Under the pieces are notes generated by a model. The model was not told where the DNA came from. It made no database searches and was given only the letters and a program-made list of their open reading frames with translations. Position numbers and translations under genes: made by a program. This document shows, one piece after another, positions 11,857 through 24,144 of a DNA stretch of 64,000 bases. Source of the DNA: Pyxicephalus adspersus (taxonomy: Eukaryota; Chordata; Amphibia; Anura; Pyxicephalidae); contig NC_092860.1 of the NCBI RefSeq assembly GCF_032062135.1, positions 128,565,749 through 128,629,748 on the forward strand. Reading direction: 5' to 3'. Within the stretch, counting starts at the first letter, position 1, and the number at the start of each line of letters is the position of its first letter.

Positions 11857-13837
11857 AATATCTAAAGGCACACTAGGGTTTCATTCCAACCCTGCAAAGT
11901 CTAATTCATGCTACATCTTTTTTTATTAAAAAAAACAATGTTTGTTTCTCATCTTCCTAACAATATAAAACAAGACCTGCAGATTGATCCTCAGGGATGG
12001 AGGGTTAATGGCAGCCATGGGTGTTGATAAGGCCAAACTCCAGTTCACACACTTTTATAATTCAAAGGAAACATATTAACATGTCTCCCTGACTGATTTT
12101 TTTAGAGTAACCCCTGGCTGGGTTAATTTCCTATCTTGTTTCTTGGTATTTGACCATCCTCTTTAGCTCAGCCTCAGGATTTGTTCATATCTGTAACTTC
12201 CTATTATGCTTCTGTCATCGAGTTCTCATATTCCAACACCTAGAGCCCCCAATTGTCCTGTCTGCTGTCAGGAGCAGCTGGTCATAACACGACTCAACCG
12301 TTCACATTTGGTTGAATAGGGTTGCTAAAGCATTGATAACAAAGTAGCCTTCAAGCCATTAAAGTCTAAAATAAAAAGCATATAACCCTGAACTGAGAGT
12401 AGAGGGATCACTGAATCATAGTTAATGTGCAGTAAAATACCTTCAAAAGATTTTTTAAAAAGTTAAGAAACCTCTTTGCTGTGACATACATTTTAACTAT
12501 CTGTTAAATAATGCAAGATTCCGGTGCAGAAGCATGTGAATTAGAGTAAGGGAATAAATATCTGGAGACTTCTTGTCTATTTAAGTAACAGTCAGGAAAA
12601 ATTCTGCAACAGTGAATGAAAAGTAGCACAGATCTGGGCGATTCATTTGCCATTTATGCAATGTTAAGAAGTTCAGTTTAATCATGTGAAATGATGCTTA
12701 CTAAAACGAGAGCCAATTAACTGCTCATGATATACCTCTGCGAATGAAACTATACTTCTATTTTTCATAGTTTTTCAGCTTAAATGGTCACCATGAAAAA
12801 TACCAGAAAAACCCCAAAGATAACATTAAATACAAGACTAAAAAATATTTTTTGTTAGGGATTTGAATATTTATTATTTTATTTTAAAGCTGCCAAAAAT
12901 ATCTTCGGCCCCAGAAGAGTGAAATATGGCTGATTAACAATGTAATGAAGAAAAGTGCTGAATTCTAATTTTCAAGTCAAGCTGGAAAGAAGCTGATTCT
13001 AATATGTTGTATGGGAGCTGCACCTGAGAGCCTGGCTGCTATTACATGCATGAAATTATATCATTGCTGTAGCATGACTGACAATAAGCTTAACGCTTGC
13101 TGGGAATGCACTGTGTGTTATAATAATAATCCTAGAGAGGCAATTCTAACTTACCCATGGGATGTGATATCGGATCATGTTATTTTATTGCTTATTTTTC
13201 TTCACAGACCTCTTAAAGTGGACCCATTACATAAAAAAAAAAAGCTGACATAGCTGTACTATGTTACTACACAAAGAAACAGGTCTCTGTTATGGGACAT
13301 ACTGAAATGTTCAGTAAAAGCTATGGGTATGTCTTGTTTCAAAGTTAGGCCATGGTTCTTTCAAGTGGTTTTAGGCAGTTTTATAACTTAAAACTGCTTG
13401 CAAAAAAAGTTTTTGAAGGTGGTTGAAGGTGGTATCGTTTTTAGACAGTGTATGCAAAACTCCTGGATGGTTCCCGGCTTAGCTCGGTCCAGAGACATGA
13501 ATTTGAACTTCTTGTCACTACTCATGCAAGTGTTAATTATCAGTTTCACGTACATAAAAGGGGGGGAAAAAACATTGCTCTACTAGGATGTGTTTACAAA
13601 CACTTGATATAACCAACCGGTTAACACCTGTTACCATTCAACTACTGGCTACCTTATCTCTATGCCAGTAGTTGTCCAGGAGAAGTAAATGTTGCAGGTA
13701 ACCACCAATTGCCTAAATGGGGAGAAGACAGAAGTCATACTATCCGTAGCATTGAGGTAGTTCGAAGGGCTACTTGTGCTTAAATCTCCATCATAACATA
13801 CATTTAAAGTGCCTGCCCATAGCTAGAAGTGAGTAGA
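11857..13837. other. Unannotated stretch with a perfect 11-bp hairpin near its end
   Basis: No supported gene. CAACTACTGGC (13639-13649) and GCCAGTAGTTG (13664-13674) form a perfect inverted repeat with a 14-base loop. The stretch 12420-12740 looks unique and carries AT-rich transcription-factor-like cores. Small open frames (80 codons at 13011, 62 at 13398) have no recognisable content. Confidence 0.6.
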
Positions 13838-13845
13838 ATAAAGAG
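13838..13845. repeat. Left target-site duplication of 754-bp hAT element
   Basis: ATAAAGAG, identical to 14600-14607 directly after the element. Confidence 0.85.
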
Positions 13846-14017
13846 TAGTGTTGGTCGAATAGCTCACTATTCGATTCGGCAGCTATTCGGCCGAATATAG
13901 CAAAAAAATTCGGGTGGTCGAATATCGAATTCGAACACCATTAAAGTCAATGGGAGAAAAATTCGGGTTTTTTTTCAGCGCTGTGTAGAGCTTCTACAGC
14001 CTCCAAACAGATGTAAA

Positions 14018-14113
14018 AAGATACATTAGAAAAGGATACATAAAAAGATACATTGTAAAGAGATACTTTGTAAAAGGATACATAAAAAGATACATTATAA
14101 AAAGATACATAAC
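14018..14113. repeat. GATACAT tandem array inside the hAT element
   Basis: About seven imperfect units of AAAAAGATACATT-type, with variants AAAAGGATACAT and AGAGATACTTTGT, in tandem. The alternation of GGATACAT and AGATACAT units suggests a higher-order pair repeat. Confidence 0.8.
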
Positions 14114-14366
14114 ACTATTACATACCCCTGTGCTTTACATGAAGATTAAAGAGCACCTGTCAAATCAATTTTAGGCTAAATCTAGGTACACACTTCCAAT
14201 AATTATTGTTAGAAAATGAAGGATTACGACCGATCAACGATTATGCACGATTATACTTGAACAATCATATTTCTATTGCCCTCCTTTTGCCTGCGGTTAC
14301 AGCTAATTGAAGGCACCTGCTTTCAATTAGCTGTGACTGCACAGTTCCCACGGTCCAGGAATCCCA

Positions 14367-14395
14367 CAATGACATTATGATTCATAATGTCATTG
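14367..14395. repeat. Perfect 14-bp palindrome inside the hAT element
   Basis: CAATGACATTATGA at 14367-14380 and its exact complement at 14382-14395, separated by a single T. This is a strong potential hairpin. Confidence 0.9.
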
Positions 14396-14599
14396 TCAGA
14401 TAACCTGTAAAAGATAAAAAAAAACAAGTTTAAAATAAAAAACAGATACGAAATAAATAATTTAAGAAAAAAAAAAAATTTTTTTTCCTCCTGAATTTTT
14501 GCTGTCGAATGCAGCAAAATTCGGTTCGGGTCTACCCGAATTTGAACAGCCATATTTATGTCGAATATAGGGACAACCCGAATTCGAACATCAACACTA

Positions 14600-14607
14600 A
14601 TAAAGAG
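14600..14607. repeat. Right target-site duplication of 754-bp hAT element
   Basis: ATAAAGAG, identical to 13838-13845. Confidence 0.85.
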
Positions 14608-16395
14608 CACACCAACCACTTGGAGAAGCAAGGGGTATGGTTAGTAAAGTCCTTCTAACTTTCTCATCTAGACCTACATGAGCATTTAACTTCAAGGGTA
14701 ATTTTTTTTTTTTTTCTTGGAATTTAGCCTAAACACTACAAATGTATAAAAAAATCTCTAGTTATTATCTTTTAAGTAGAATTAAAATAGAATGGTTTCG
14801 ACGTTCAACCAACACCAACCTTTACATTTAACTATAAAAAAATTGAATGCCTCCATTTGCTCCCAAAGATTTATAAAATGATCGTACGTTTATTTACAAA
14901 TTATGTTTAATTCACCTCTAAGTTTTGCCTATAGGTACACGTGAATAAAGTGAAATGAATGTGGTACGCTACTCAATAACAACCAATCACAGATAACTAT
15001 TTACAGATTTTACTCTAGTAACATGAAACCTAATTAATGTGTTACTGTGCTTTGGATATCATCAAATAATGATAAAAAGATATACATAAAATATAATATA
15101 TAATAAAAATCTGGCAGTAAATAGCCAAACACAAAAGTAATTCCTAACAATGTTGCATCATCTTGTTTATATAAAATAACTGTCTAAGATATTCAGTCTG
15201 CATGAGGTGCTAAAGAAAAGCTTTTCTTTCATTGGAACACTTGCTGTATATTTAGAAATTTCCCCCAGTACTGTTTAATCAAGTCTCCTATCATTGTTAT
15301 GCAGTTCTGAAGTGGGTGCCAAAGGGATTTTTGTAAAATATACATCCTGAGTTTATATATAACCATACATAAGTCCCTAAGCTGGAAATACCTACAGGTT
15401 ATGCAGAAATTTGTATTTTGGCCAGAGGAAAAAGAAAGACTTGAAACAGCCCAGCCACATATCTCTCACAGCTGAGCGATACTGAATTCATCATGCCATC
15501 ACTGCTGTAATACGTACTCTGTTTTATTGTCTGCTAAGACAGTTGAGACATTGTCCTCAGGAGTCCCTTGTTCACTCCTGAATCACTTACTTACACATGA
15601 GGTGCTAAACTGCGATTTGGGCAGATCCGCATGACAGCAACATATCTACAGATCACAATTGCCTTTGTCACCTTTCTAGAAGTGACTCAGGGTATGTAAG
15701 CCTGTTTGTTAAAACGCATCACTTTCTTTTTCTGTCACTGCAATTTCAGATGCTTTTTTTCGTTCTTTGAAGATTTAGTAAATTGGTTGCAAGTACATAA
15801 TATACAAACCTCCTAAGTCACAAACTCAACTGAATTGGCTCTTTCCATGCCAATTGAGACATGAAACACCACACTGTTCTTACAGCAACCATAACAAGTG
15901 TGCATAGACAAAAGGAGTTGAATAGCCACTGGCATTAGAGAAGCTGGCATCGATTTTAAGAAAGAAGCTCTTTTCAGGCTTTCACAGATAGCTATGTGAA
16001 CTGGATAAAGAGAACTGGTCATACATTTTGTAGGAATAACTTGTCCTTAAAATCCACAGCCAGGGGCTGGCCATGTAACTAGCGGACACTATATCATTTT
16101 GTTTGGTCACGCTGTAATTTGTAGCTGACATTTACTTCTCATTGCTTTTTGAAAGCCAAGAGAGACACTAATACATGTGTTAAGAATTCATAAACTGGTA
16201 TTTATTGTAAGACCAAAGGAAAAGTATAAATCACCAAAAATCCCTAGCAATCATTCTAAAATTTAAAATGAAATAAAATGGTGGGCATGATGTAAATGAG
16301 ACCTGTATATTTTAGATTTCAATTATAATACGTCTAGTTACACTAAATATGATATGGTAGTAATAGATTGTTAAATTATTTACTTGTACTCATTT

Positions 16396-16398
<3 letters not shown>
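14608..16398. other. Unannotated AT-rich stretch
   Basis: No supported gene. The frame on the minus strand at 15813-16022 (69 codons) has no recognisable domain. No repeat boundary could be defined. Confidence 0.6.
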
Positions 16399-16435
<37 letters not shown>

Positions 16436-16447
16436 AATATATATATA
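16399..16447. repeat. (TA)n microsatellite
   Basis: About 33 bases of uninterrupted AT dinucleotide, then GTAAAT and a shorter (AT)n tract. Confidence 0.95.
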
Positions 16448-17655
16448 CTTATATTTTTATATTTTCTTATAAAAACATTCCTTTTGTACACGCAGTAGAA
16501 GTTCTTCAGGTTTTACCTTCACCTAAGACCCAACGTCAATATCTTGCCTGTGTGTCCTGTACCTCCTTATCCAGAGGGAAATGAAGCAGGTCAAGTGGGG
16601 AAGATGAGAAAGGAAACAAAACTTTTGTATAGTAGGCATGCAATGTAAATTGCTATATAGCCCAGCTTAATATTTATTATTGACTGGAAAGGAAAAGTGT
16701 TTGGGATTGTTGCACTTATCCTTGGAAATAGCAGTCTGAGCAGCAGTTTGTGCAGGAGGCTCTTGTAAATGGGATCTGACCTACTTTGGGGTGTAGGCGT
16801 TGGAAAATATGCTTTATGGAATTTAGATGTGACCAGAGATGGTTGTCTGCAAAGCTGTACATGCTATTTCTGCAAGGAAGTAAATACAGCACCTATTGGT
16901 ATTCAGGCAACATGTTAAATGAGAGGGGGCTAGCTCCTGAGAAGAGGCAACACTCAACCCAAGGAAGATGTTAAGGCCTTAAAATAACAGGCCAAAGCAT
17001 GGAAGTGTTTGTGAAATCTGTGTTCCATGCAGTCGCTAACTGTACCATAACCCCAAGCTGGATATTATTTGACAATGCTAATGCTGTTTAGGAGACCCTA
17101 CAGTTACCCAGCTGGGAGTTTCATAATTTTTACAAAACCCACTTTACTATGCTAGGGGCCAACTTCTAATGAAATTACAGTACAGAGTTACCTTAGCAAA
17201 AGTTTTTGCTGCGTGCACTTTTTTATCTTTAAGTGGTTGAAATGCTTATGTTCAGAAGTTCCCACATTGGATCACAACTTCCAATATGTTCTAGAATTGT
17301 TCTCCAAATATGGGTCATCAAGGTCTATAAACATTACTGCTCCATATCACCAGTGGTGCCCAAGGTTGTGTATTTTTTAATTTCATATAGATAGATTGCT
17401 GGTACAGTTACTCAGTTTGCAACAATGTATCTGGGACATTTCCTTCTTTAATAAAACCCTGCTTGTGTGCCTTATGCTTCCTATACACAATGGATAAACA
17501 TATAAAACAAGTTCTGAGATTTAACAGACAGTGAAATAATAGGAGGATAGGAAACCAATTCACTAGCAGGACATCAATAATCTCCTGTTATATGGTGCCC
17601 CATGTATGATCCTGTATATGCAGCTGTTTAGCTGCGTAGTGTTGTCAGATTCAAC
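16448..17655. other. Unannotated stretch
   Basis: No supported gene, RNA or repeat. Open frames are short (66 and 62 codons) and unrecognised. Confidence 0.6.
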
Positions 17656-17879
17656 GGCCCTGATTTATCAAAGTTCTCCAAGGCTGGAGAGAATACGCTT
17701 TCATCAGTAAAGCTAGGTAATCCAGCAAACCTGGAATGGATTTCCTAAAAGTCATTAGCTATTTTTTAGCAAATGTTTTCAATCCTGGACCAGCTCCATC
17801 CCAGGTTTGCTGGATCACCCAGCTTCACTGATGAAAGTGTATTCTCTCCAGTCTTGGAGAACTTTGATAAATCAGGACC
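17656..17879. mobile_element. Palindromic MITE family A, full copy
   Basis: Starts GGCCCTGATTTATCAAAG and ends ACTTTGATAAATCAGGACC, with the same arm and centre structure as 11634-11856 (GCAAATGTTTTCAATCCTGG at the centre-right). The two copies differ at about a dozen positions by eye, most of them transitions, so they are the youngest-looking pair of this family here. No convincing short target duplication is seen directly next to the GGCC/GGACC ends. Confidence 0.9.
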
Positions 17880-20106
17880 AAAATACGCAAATGAATGGTG
17901 ATAAACTACCACTATTTCTTTTTACCCTACTATATTCCAGTGGCCAACCACAATGAAGCTGCTCATCAGCAATCGTTATACATTGCAAACATGTTAAAAT
18001 TTGAGAAGACATTAGATGATCACACACTGTGAATGGGTACCATTAGGTCCAGAAAGCAGTATTACATTTTAGAGGATTCAAATGCATTTAATAGTGATTG
18101 TATTGTTATGATTAGTTTAAATGGATATAGTTGCTCTTTTTACCATCATTTCCAAAGAACTCCCATTCATCCTCTCTACTTGATTAGTAAGTGTGAATGA
18201 GATGTTCTGACATTTTACTACCTCCTTTCCCTGTGTCAGGGGCTCATTAAGTAATAAAATAAGGAAAAGAATTGCAGCCAGGAAGCTTGAAACTTCAAAA
18301 ACTGGTCTACGTTTCTCTACTAACAGGTCACCTTTAGGAAAACAGTGAAATGGTCATTATAAAAGGCCACCCTGTTCTTGCACATACTCTATTGAATTCA
18401 TTTATGATCCATTTCACAGCCTGTCATTGACTGTATAGTGCTGGGTCAGTGACCCCATGTTGTGTTTTTAATCTGTTGGAGTGCATTTTTCCATTATTGC
18501 AGTTGACTGGAGTCATGCTTATGACATCAAAAATGCATGAAAAAGGTATGCTTTCATTTTGTCTTTTTGTGTATTGAATTGAAAACACATAATGCATGCT
18601 TGGAAATACCTGATGATTCAAAGCAGAGAATTAGTGTTTATGCATTTTGTGTTCTGCTTCAGATGACAAGGATGGGATAAAGGAGAAGATAAAACCTATC
18701 AACCTGCATTTGTGTGTCTCAATGGTATGTTAATGAGAATATTGTTTTACAAACTTATAAGGCAGGTACAATATTGCGTAGCTGTGCATTGGCTAAAATG
18801 TATAGCCCAAACTTTGTTTTTAAAGCAAAAAGTAGTGAATTTCTAAATCCAGTTTTTTTTGTTTTCAGAGATTTACCCACACTTTCTGTTGTGTTCACAA
18901 TGGCTTACCCAGACAAGAAATCTTGTTAAATATGTAACTTTTCTGGTTTACAGAAAGAGAACCTTAAATGTAATTCATCTCAATAAAAAAGTCCACTCAT
19001 AATTCCTACCTATGATTGATATTATACTGGCATGAATAAGCTAATCAAATATAAACAAGAAAAAAAGAGGACCTCCATGTTGAGTCATTCCTTTTCCGAA
19101 GGCATCTAACCCCTTTGATTTTAGAATACCTTTATAAATGCAGTAATCGGAGGCTAATCTGGATCTGAAAGAAATGTATTGAAAATACCAGGTATTTATT
19201 GTGGTTAAAAATAACACAGGAATCAAAAGTTTTGTACAGAAACCTAAAAAGTAAGTGCTCCTTTGGAGTTAGCCTGTAACTTTTAATAGATGGTTGCAGA
19301 TGGTAAATATTCCTCAGGCCGCCAAAGTATTCTATGCCTCTTGTACAAAAAAATGAATGCTTCCTGATTCAAAATTGATTTTTGAAAAATATTTTAAGCT
19401 GCAACACTGATTTCCCACTTGGCTGGTGATTGAGACCAATGGTTTCTCTTTACAAATCCTAAGCAACAGAGAAAGTTAATCTGCTATAATGTTGCTAAAT
19501 CTTTTACATTTCTAATTCTGTCACTTGTTTTTAAAGACAAACTACAAGGTATTTTCACTGTGCGCATATCTTCATGTTTTACTGTTATCTCAATCGTTAA
19601 ATATATCTTGATATAAGCTCATTTTTATGTGCTTGCTTACACCATTTTTATCTATTTTTTAGATTCTTTTTCTAGTCACATATATTTTGAGTTATAATTA
19701 AACTGTTCATCTTCAGCTCTTTATATACATTTTTAAAACCTTGCTTCCTATTAGTTTATTGTGTATATAAATTTGTGGATTGTCCTCTAGTGGCTATCTA
19801 TGTTTAACCACATTCTCAAATCCCTGATCAGCAATTGCTGAGAGCTAAGTTGTCCTAAACATAGAAATATAACAGTGATGGCAGTAAAAGACAAGGTGGC
19901 CTTATGGTTTATGTTTTTTTTTTAATTATTATTTTATTTAAGGCAAACCCCAGGCACAGTGATTGCATTTTAAGTAGTAAGTGGTTGCTGGATTGAATAT
20001 TACCTGCCATGCTCCCAGCCTCATTGGAACATATTTTTCATTAGACTTCAGTTCCGGTGCCTCTGCCCCCTCTTTTAGTTTTGCCATTCACAAAGTGCAA
20101 CACAAT
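17880..20106. other. Unannotated AT-rich stretch
   Basis: No supported gene. Open frames of up to 71 codons, none recognisable. No clear repeat borders. Confidence 0.6.
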
Positions 20107-20183
20107 GGATCTGATTTATTAAAGCTCTCGAAGGCTGGAGAGGATACACTTCTATCAGTGAAGCTGGGTGATTTAGCAAACCA
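20107..20183. mobile_element. Palindromic MITE family A, left-arm copy
   Basis: GGATCTGATTTATTAAAGC, then GGCTGGAGAGGATACACTTC and GTGAAGCTGGGTGATTTAGC: the left arm of family A in order. The right arm is missing. The sequence CAACACA precedes the arm, as it does at the complete copies at 38890 and 40071. Confidence 0.8.
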
Positions 20184-21257
20184 AGTAATTTGCTATTTGC
20201 TATTTTCTGCATTCCTCTTTTAGGGTCAATAATGTAGAAAGTGTTGAAGAATAAGGTTCTGTATGACAGCCAGGCAACCCCTTATTTTGTCAGAAATTAC
20301 CATATATGTTTCTATTGTGGTGAAAAATTAAAATTAAGTAAATTAAAATTGAAGGATTCTTGATTGCCTACTAACCTGAAAAGAGCTGGATGATTCCACA
20401 ATGGGTAGATGACGTTACTGCCCCTTTCACATGTTAGTATTGTGCTTGGTTGTAGCCACTCAAGCCCAAGCACTGTCACCTTAACAAAACAGGTAGACTG
20501 CAAGGGATGACAAATGGGCAAATATTGTTTTTTTTCTATTGAGGGATTGAATGTTTCATTGCTTTAGGGCATTGAATTTTTATTTGAAATACTTTCTTTT
20601 TTTAAACCTAAAACCTACCTACAGTTCTTCAAAGCCATTGATTGAGTCTAACTTGCACTTTGCTGCATTGGCTAATGAAATACTTTAATCATAAGCCTCA
20701 GCAATAGGTTACACTTGAAACTGGTAATACTCATTGATAGAAATTTTGCAATGCAATTATAATCAGCTGAACGAGGAGCCATAAAAATATAAAAGCAGAT
20801 AATAAAAAAAGACCCAGGAGTACTGTCACAGAGATCTTTAACTCAGTCTTGTGACATTAGAAGTTGATCATATTGCACTCAATCATCGGTAATTCTTACT
20901 ACAAGTGCAAATACATTCATCCACTAGATATAGTAATGAATTGGGAATTTTTGAAAAGCTATTTTAGTTCAAAGCTGAAATGAAATAACAAAAAAAAATG
21001 TTCCAATACAGAACTAAGTATATCTAAAGTATAAAAGAAGGAATGGTGGTAGGATGATGTCTCTCACTGCAGCCAAGAACTACATAGTGTTCTTTGTAGG
21101 TAAAATGTTGACATTTCATGGACAAATGGGTGGTACAGGTACAGTAACCCTCAACTAAACCTGGAATTCTAAAATAAATTGTAAAAGCTTCAGAAATTGG
21201 GTTCCAATCATTTATGGTCTGTAGAAAATCATTTCTACCTACTTTGTGAAACTTTCT
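20184..21257. other. Unannotated AT-rich stretch
   Basis: No supported gene, RNA or repeat boundary. Confidence 0.6.
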
Positions 21258-21265
21258 ATTGTCCC
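21258..21265. repeat. Left target-site duplication of 133-bp hAT MITE
   Basis: ATTGTCCC, identical to 21399-21406. Confidence 0.85.
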
Positions 21266-21398
21266 CAGGTGTGTAGTCATAAAAAAAGGAGGAGGTACGG
21301 TAACAGTGAAGGCTATGAAAGGTGAGCGCACAGGGAGAGCTCATACGGGGGTCTTGAAAAAAGTAAAGGCATGGCGTGCTCGCCCCACTACACCCCTG
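21266..21398. mobile_element. Very short hAT-type MITE, 133 bp
   Basis: Begins CAGGTGTGTAGTCAT and ends with the complement of CAGGGGTGTAGTGGGG, giving imperfect terminal inverted repeats of the CAGGGGTG...type usual for hAT elements. An exact 8-bp duplication, ATTGTCCC, flanks it. The interior is too short to code. A 132-codon frame on the minus strand (21024-21422) runs straight through it and both duplications, which argues against that frame being a gene. Confidence 0.88.
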
Positions 21399-21406
21399 AT
21401 TGTCCC
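21399..21406. repeat. Right target-site duplication of 133-bp hAT MITE
   Basis: ATTGTCCC, identical to 21258-21265. Confidence 0.85.
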
Positions 21407-21737
21407 TTACCTGGTTTAACACTTTCTGTTATGGATATCATGTTTTGCATTACAGAAATGGGTTAGCCAGCGATCAGAATATCTGTTTTGCCTTATCTGC
21501 TTTGTGCGTTCTCTCTCCTCTGTCCTACCATACCTATATGTTGTTTGTATGCTGGCGACAACCCTGGAGTACTGTCAGAGCAAACTGCTGCTTTGCTAAT
21601 CTTGTATCTTGTTACCTAATCCCTAAGCATACTCTGTATTTGTTTGCTTCAATGCTTGGCTAGAGCTTTTTCCACGTCCAACTTTCAATTTATTTCTAGC
21701 TTTAAGAAGAAGCTGTAAGGGCTCATACACACTAGTG
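21407..21737. other. Unannotated stretch
   Basis: No gene supported. The 87-codon frame at 21400-21663 begins at the transposon edge and has no recognisable content. Confidence 0.6.
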
Positions 21738-21965
21738 TAGTATTTCTCTACCTATTTAATATGGGGGACCGTTTAAATAATTTCCAGATCCTCATGGAAC
21801 TCCTGCTATATTTTCCATATTCACAGTTCACAGTTCATTAATCTGCTGATCAGTGAGATGAATGCCTCTTGCATTGTTGGTCAATGGGAAGAATGTCGCC
21901 CTTACCAATAGCACAAAATAATTATTGCTTACAGAAACCTCCCTCAACCTCTGAAGGAGGCTGCA
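21738..21965 (+). mobile_element. hAT-like repeat, eroded copy (family J)
   Basis: Blocks TTTCTCTACCTATTTAATATG, CAGTTCATTAATCTG, TCAATGGGAAGAATGTCGCC and CCTCAACCTCTGAAGGAGG follow the same order as TTTCCTGACCTATTTAACATG, ACATTAATGTGGTCAGTAGG and GGAACCTCTGGAGGAATTC in the copy at 60558-60825. The ends are too worn to give a target duplication. Confidence 0.65.
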
Positions 21966-23000
21966 CAAGTGTTTCCATGTTTCCAGTTTCCATGCTGAAA
22001 ACTTTTAAAACTGCAAATGCAATGAAATCAATACCAAATGCAGCATATTGAACTAAATTGGCTATGTATGAGTGTTTAGTAAAATGCACATCATCCCTAC
22101 AGTGTGATCAGCCATAAAAGATGATTAGGAACTTTTTTCCCCAATCTTGAATATTCCTCATCAAACCCTTAAATTAATTAACATCAAGCCAACACATTTG
22201 CTTTAAACTTCCTCTTCCCATAAACTTTTACTTACATTTACTTTGCTCCCCTGCTGTTTGGAATACTAAAGCACAGAGCACATAGGCCATGTTTCTTATA
22301 TGTATCGCAAGGCTATATTTTTAACAGCAACATCATTATGGTGAATTACTAACACTGCTAATGGTAGTCCCATATCGTGTATTTTTAACAGATTATAAAA
22401 TTTTGCAGTGAGATAATGATGTTAAAGTAAACTATTTGTTTGATGCAGATATATTAATTCAGAATATGAAACTTCTACCTACACTAGATCCAATAGCCCT
22501 AAACAAATTCTCCAATACAGTCCCAGCTTTTGGAGACTATGGCATCTGTTCTTATAACCATATTTTCTTTTACATTTCAATAGAGAAAGCACATCTGCTG
22601 AAAATTTTCCATGTTGTTATCTGTCCCACAGATAAAACCCAGACTGTAAAATGGTGCAGGATCTCTCCCACATTTTAATACTCCTGCAAATTAGCCTTTA
22701 AGCATCCGGAACATTTTCTACTGGGCATCCAAGAAAGAAAACTTACTTTGAAAAGATAGAAATTCAACAGACATATCTACAAATGTCCATTATTTGCTTT
22801 AGTACTTTTAAAAGTAAAACTAGGTTTTCAATCCTATTTTTAGAACTTTTTTTATTGACATGTTAAAACAATATTGAACAAAAAGTTAGGTGGAACAAAG
22901 GGAATGAGATTAAATGAGCCTGACCAAAAAAGTCTCCAAGCCTGATTATGATCTGCGGTTGTTTCAGTTGGTCAGTTTTAGGTTTAGCAAAATGATGAGG
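21966..23000. other. Unannotated AT-rich stretch
   Basis: No supported gene. An 80-codon frame at 22436-22678 has no family resemblance. Confidence 0.6.
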
Positions 23001-23142
23001 ATCTATTTAAAAAGCAGGGAATCTGATATTTACAGAAACATTTCCTGATGGAGAATCTTCCAGATCCATGTGTTTCAATTGTAGCAATTGATTCTGCACC
23101 TTGAAATATCTCAGTGAATGTCTGATTAAATTCTTTATACAT
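23001..23142. mobile_element. Palindromic MITE family B, near-complete copy
   Basis: Left arm ATCTATTTAAAAAGCAGGG, then ACATTTCCTGATGGAGAATC and CTTCCAGATCCATGTG. The right arm is inverted: ATTGATTCTGCACC, then TCAGTGAATGTCTGATTAAAT. It matches 59086-59236 arm for arm. It has no coding capacity. Confidence 0.75.
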
Positions 23143-24144
23143 TGACCACTATGTATCTAAAAATAGTTGAATACCTAAATTTACTGGATGATCAGATTTT
23201 TTCTTCCCTGATAACATGGGCATATTCCAAGATGACAATTCCAGGATTGATCATGGTCAAATTGTGAAAGAGTGGTTCAGGAAGGATGAGAAATAATTTT
23301 TACACATTAATTGACCACCATCAAGTACTGAATTTATCACCATTTAAAATATTTGGCATGTGCTGAAGAAGACTTTACAGATGGGGTCCAATGTACCCAT
23401 CATCAATAGAAGATATTGGTGAAAAATGAATGCAGCTCTGGATGGATATAGATGCTGTGACATTGCATAAGCTTATCAAAACTATACCATAGCGAATGCG
23501 TGACATAATAAAAACCTGTACAATAAAATATTGGAGCCTGTGATTTTTTAGCCAGTGTACAATGCAATAAAAAAAATTAGAACTGCAGTAAACCCATACT
23601 ATAAAACAAAAAACTGCAGTATAAATACACATACACGGAGATAGGCAAACAATAAGCACATGACTCCATCCTAGGCTGCAAGAACAAGAAATAAAATAAA
23701 AGAACTGATGAAAATAAATAAACTGAGTGCTTTGCTACTGTATGAGAAATAGAAACAATCCTACCACAAGTTGGTCTACTTGATTTTGGTTGTGTTTTGC
23801 ACATTTTGTTTTTTGGCCTTCTCAGCAGTGTTAGGTCTGAGAGGATGGTAGAAGTTCAGTGCCAAAATATTACTTAAACTGCTTTATGAATTAATGTAGA
23901 TTGCTTGTTTTTTTTATATATGGAGCCCAAGCAAACACAACTGGTTATAACAGATAAAATACATTTTCCGGCTGTAAAAACTATAAAAACTTCTAGCTCT
24001 CATAAAGACAAGAAGTGTCAATGGAGATAATGTCCCCATGTTTCATTTAACACATGTATCAATAAACAGCAGCCAGTGTTTCCGACTATCCCCCCCAATA
24101 ACCCCAAACAAAAAACCACATTTAGCCAGAAGCTGGTCTTTAAA
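23143..24144. other. Unannotated AT-rich stretch up to the assembly gap
   Basis: No supported gene. Two overlapping minus-strand frames (94 and 75 codons, 23375-23804) are Cys/Phe/Tyr-rich translations of AT-rich DNA without a domain. Confidence 0.6.

Larger units (their letters stand above)
13846..14599. mobile_element. Non-autonomous hAT-like DNA transposon, 754 bp
   Basis: Begins TAGTGTTGGTCGAATAGC and ends CGAATTCGAACATCAACACTA. The ends are imperfect inverted repeats (TAGTGTTG, then TTCGAAT-like blocks). It is flanked by an exact 8-bp duplication, ATAAAGAG. The 8-bp duplication and TA/CA-G ends fit the hAT superfamily. Both ends are rich in TTCG/CGAA. The interior has a tandem GATACAT array (14018-14113), a hairpin with AGCTAATTGAA arms near 14302-14332 and a perfect 14-bp palindrome at 14367-14395. 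It has no transposase: the 102-codon frame at 14323-14631 runs past the element end and is low-complexity Phe/Leu. Confidence 0.88.

Noticed and set aside
21024..21422. 132-codon minus-strand open frame
   Set aside because: It runs through a 133-bp transposon together with both of its target-site duplications, so the frame did not exist before the insertion.
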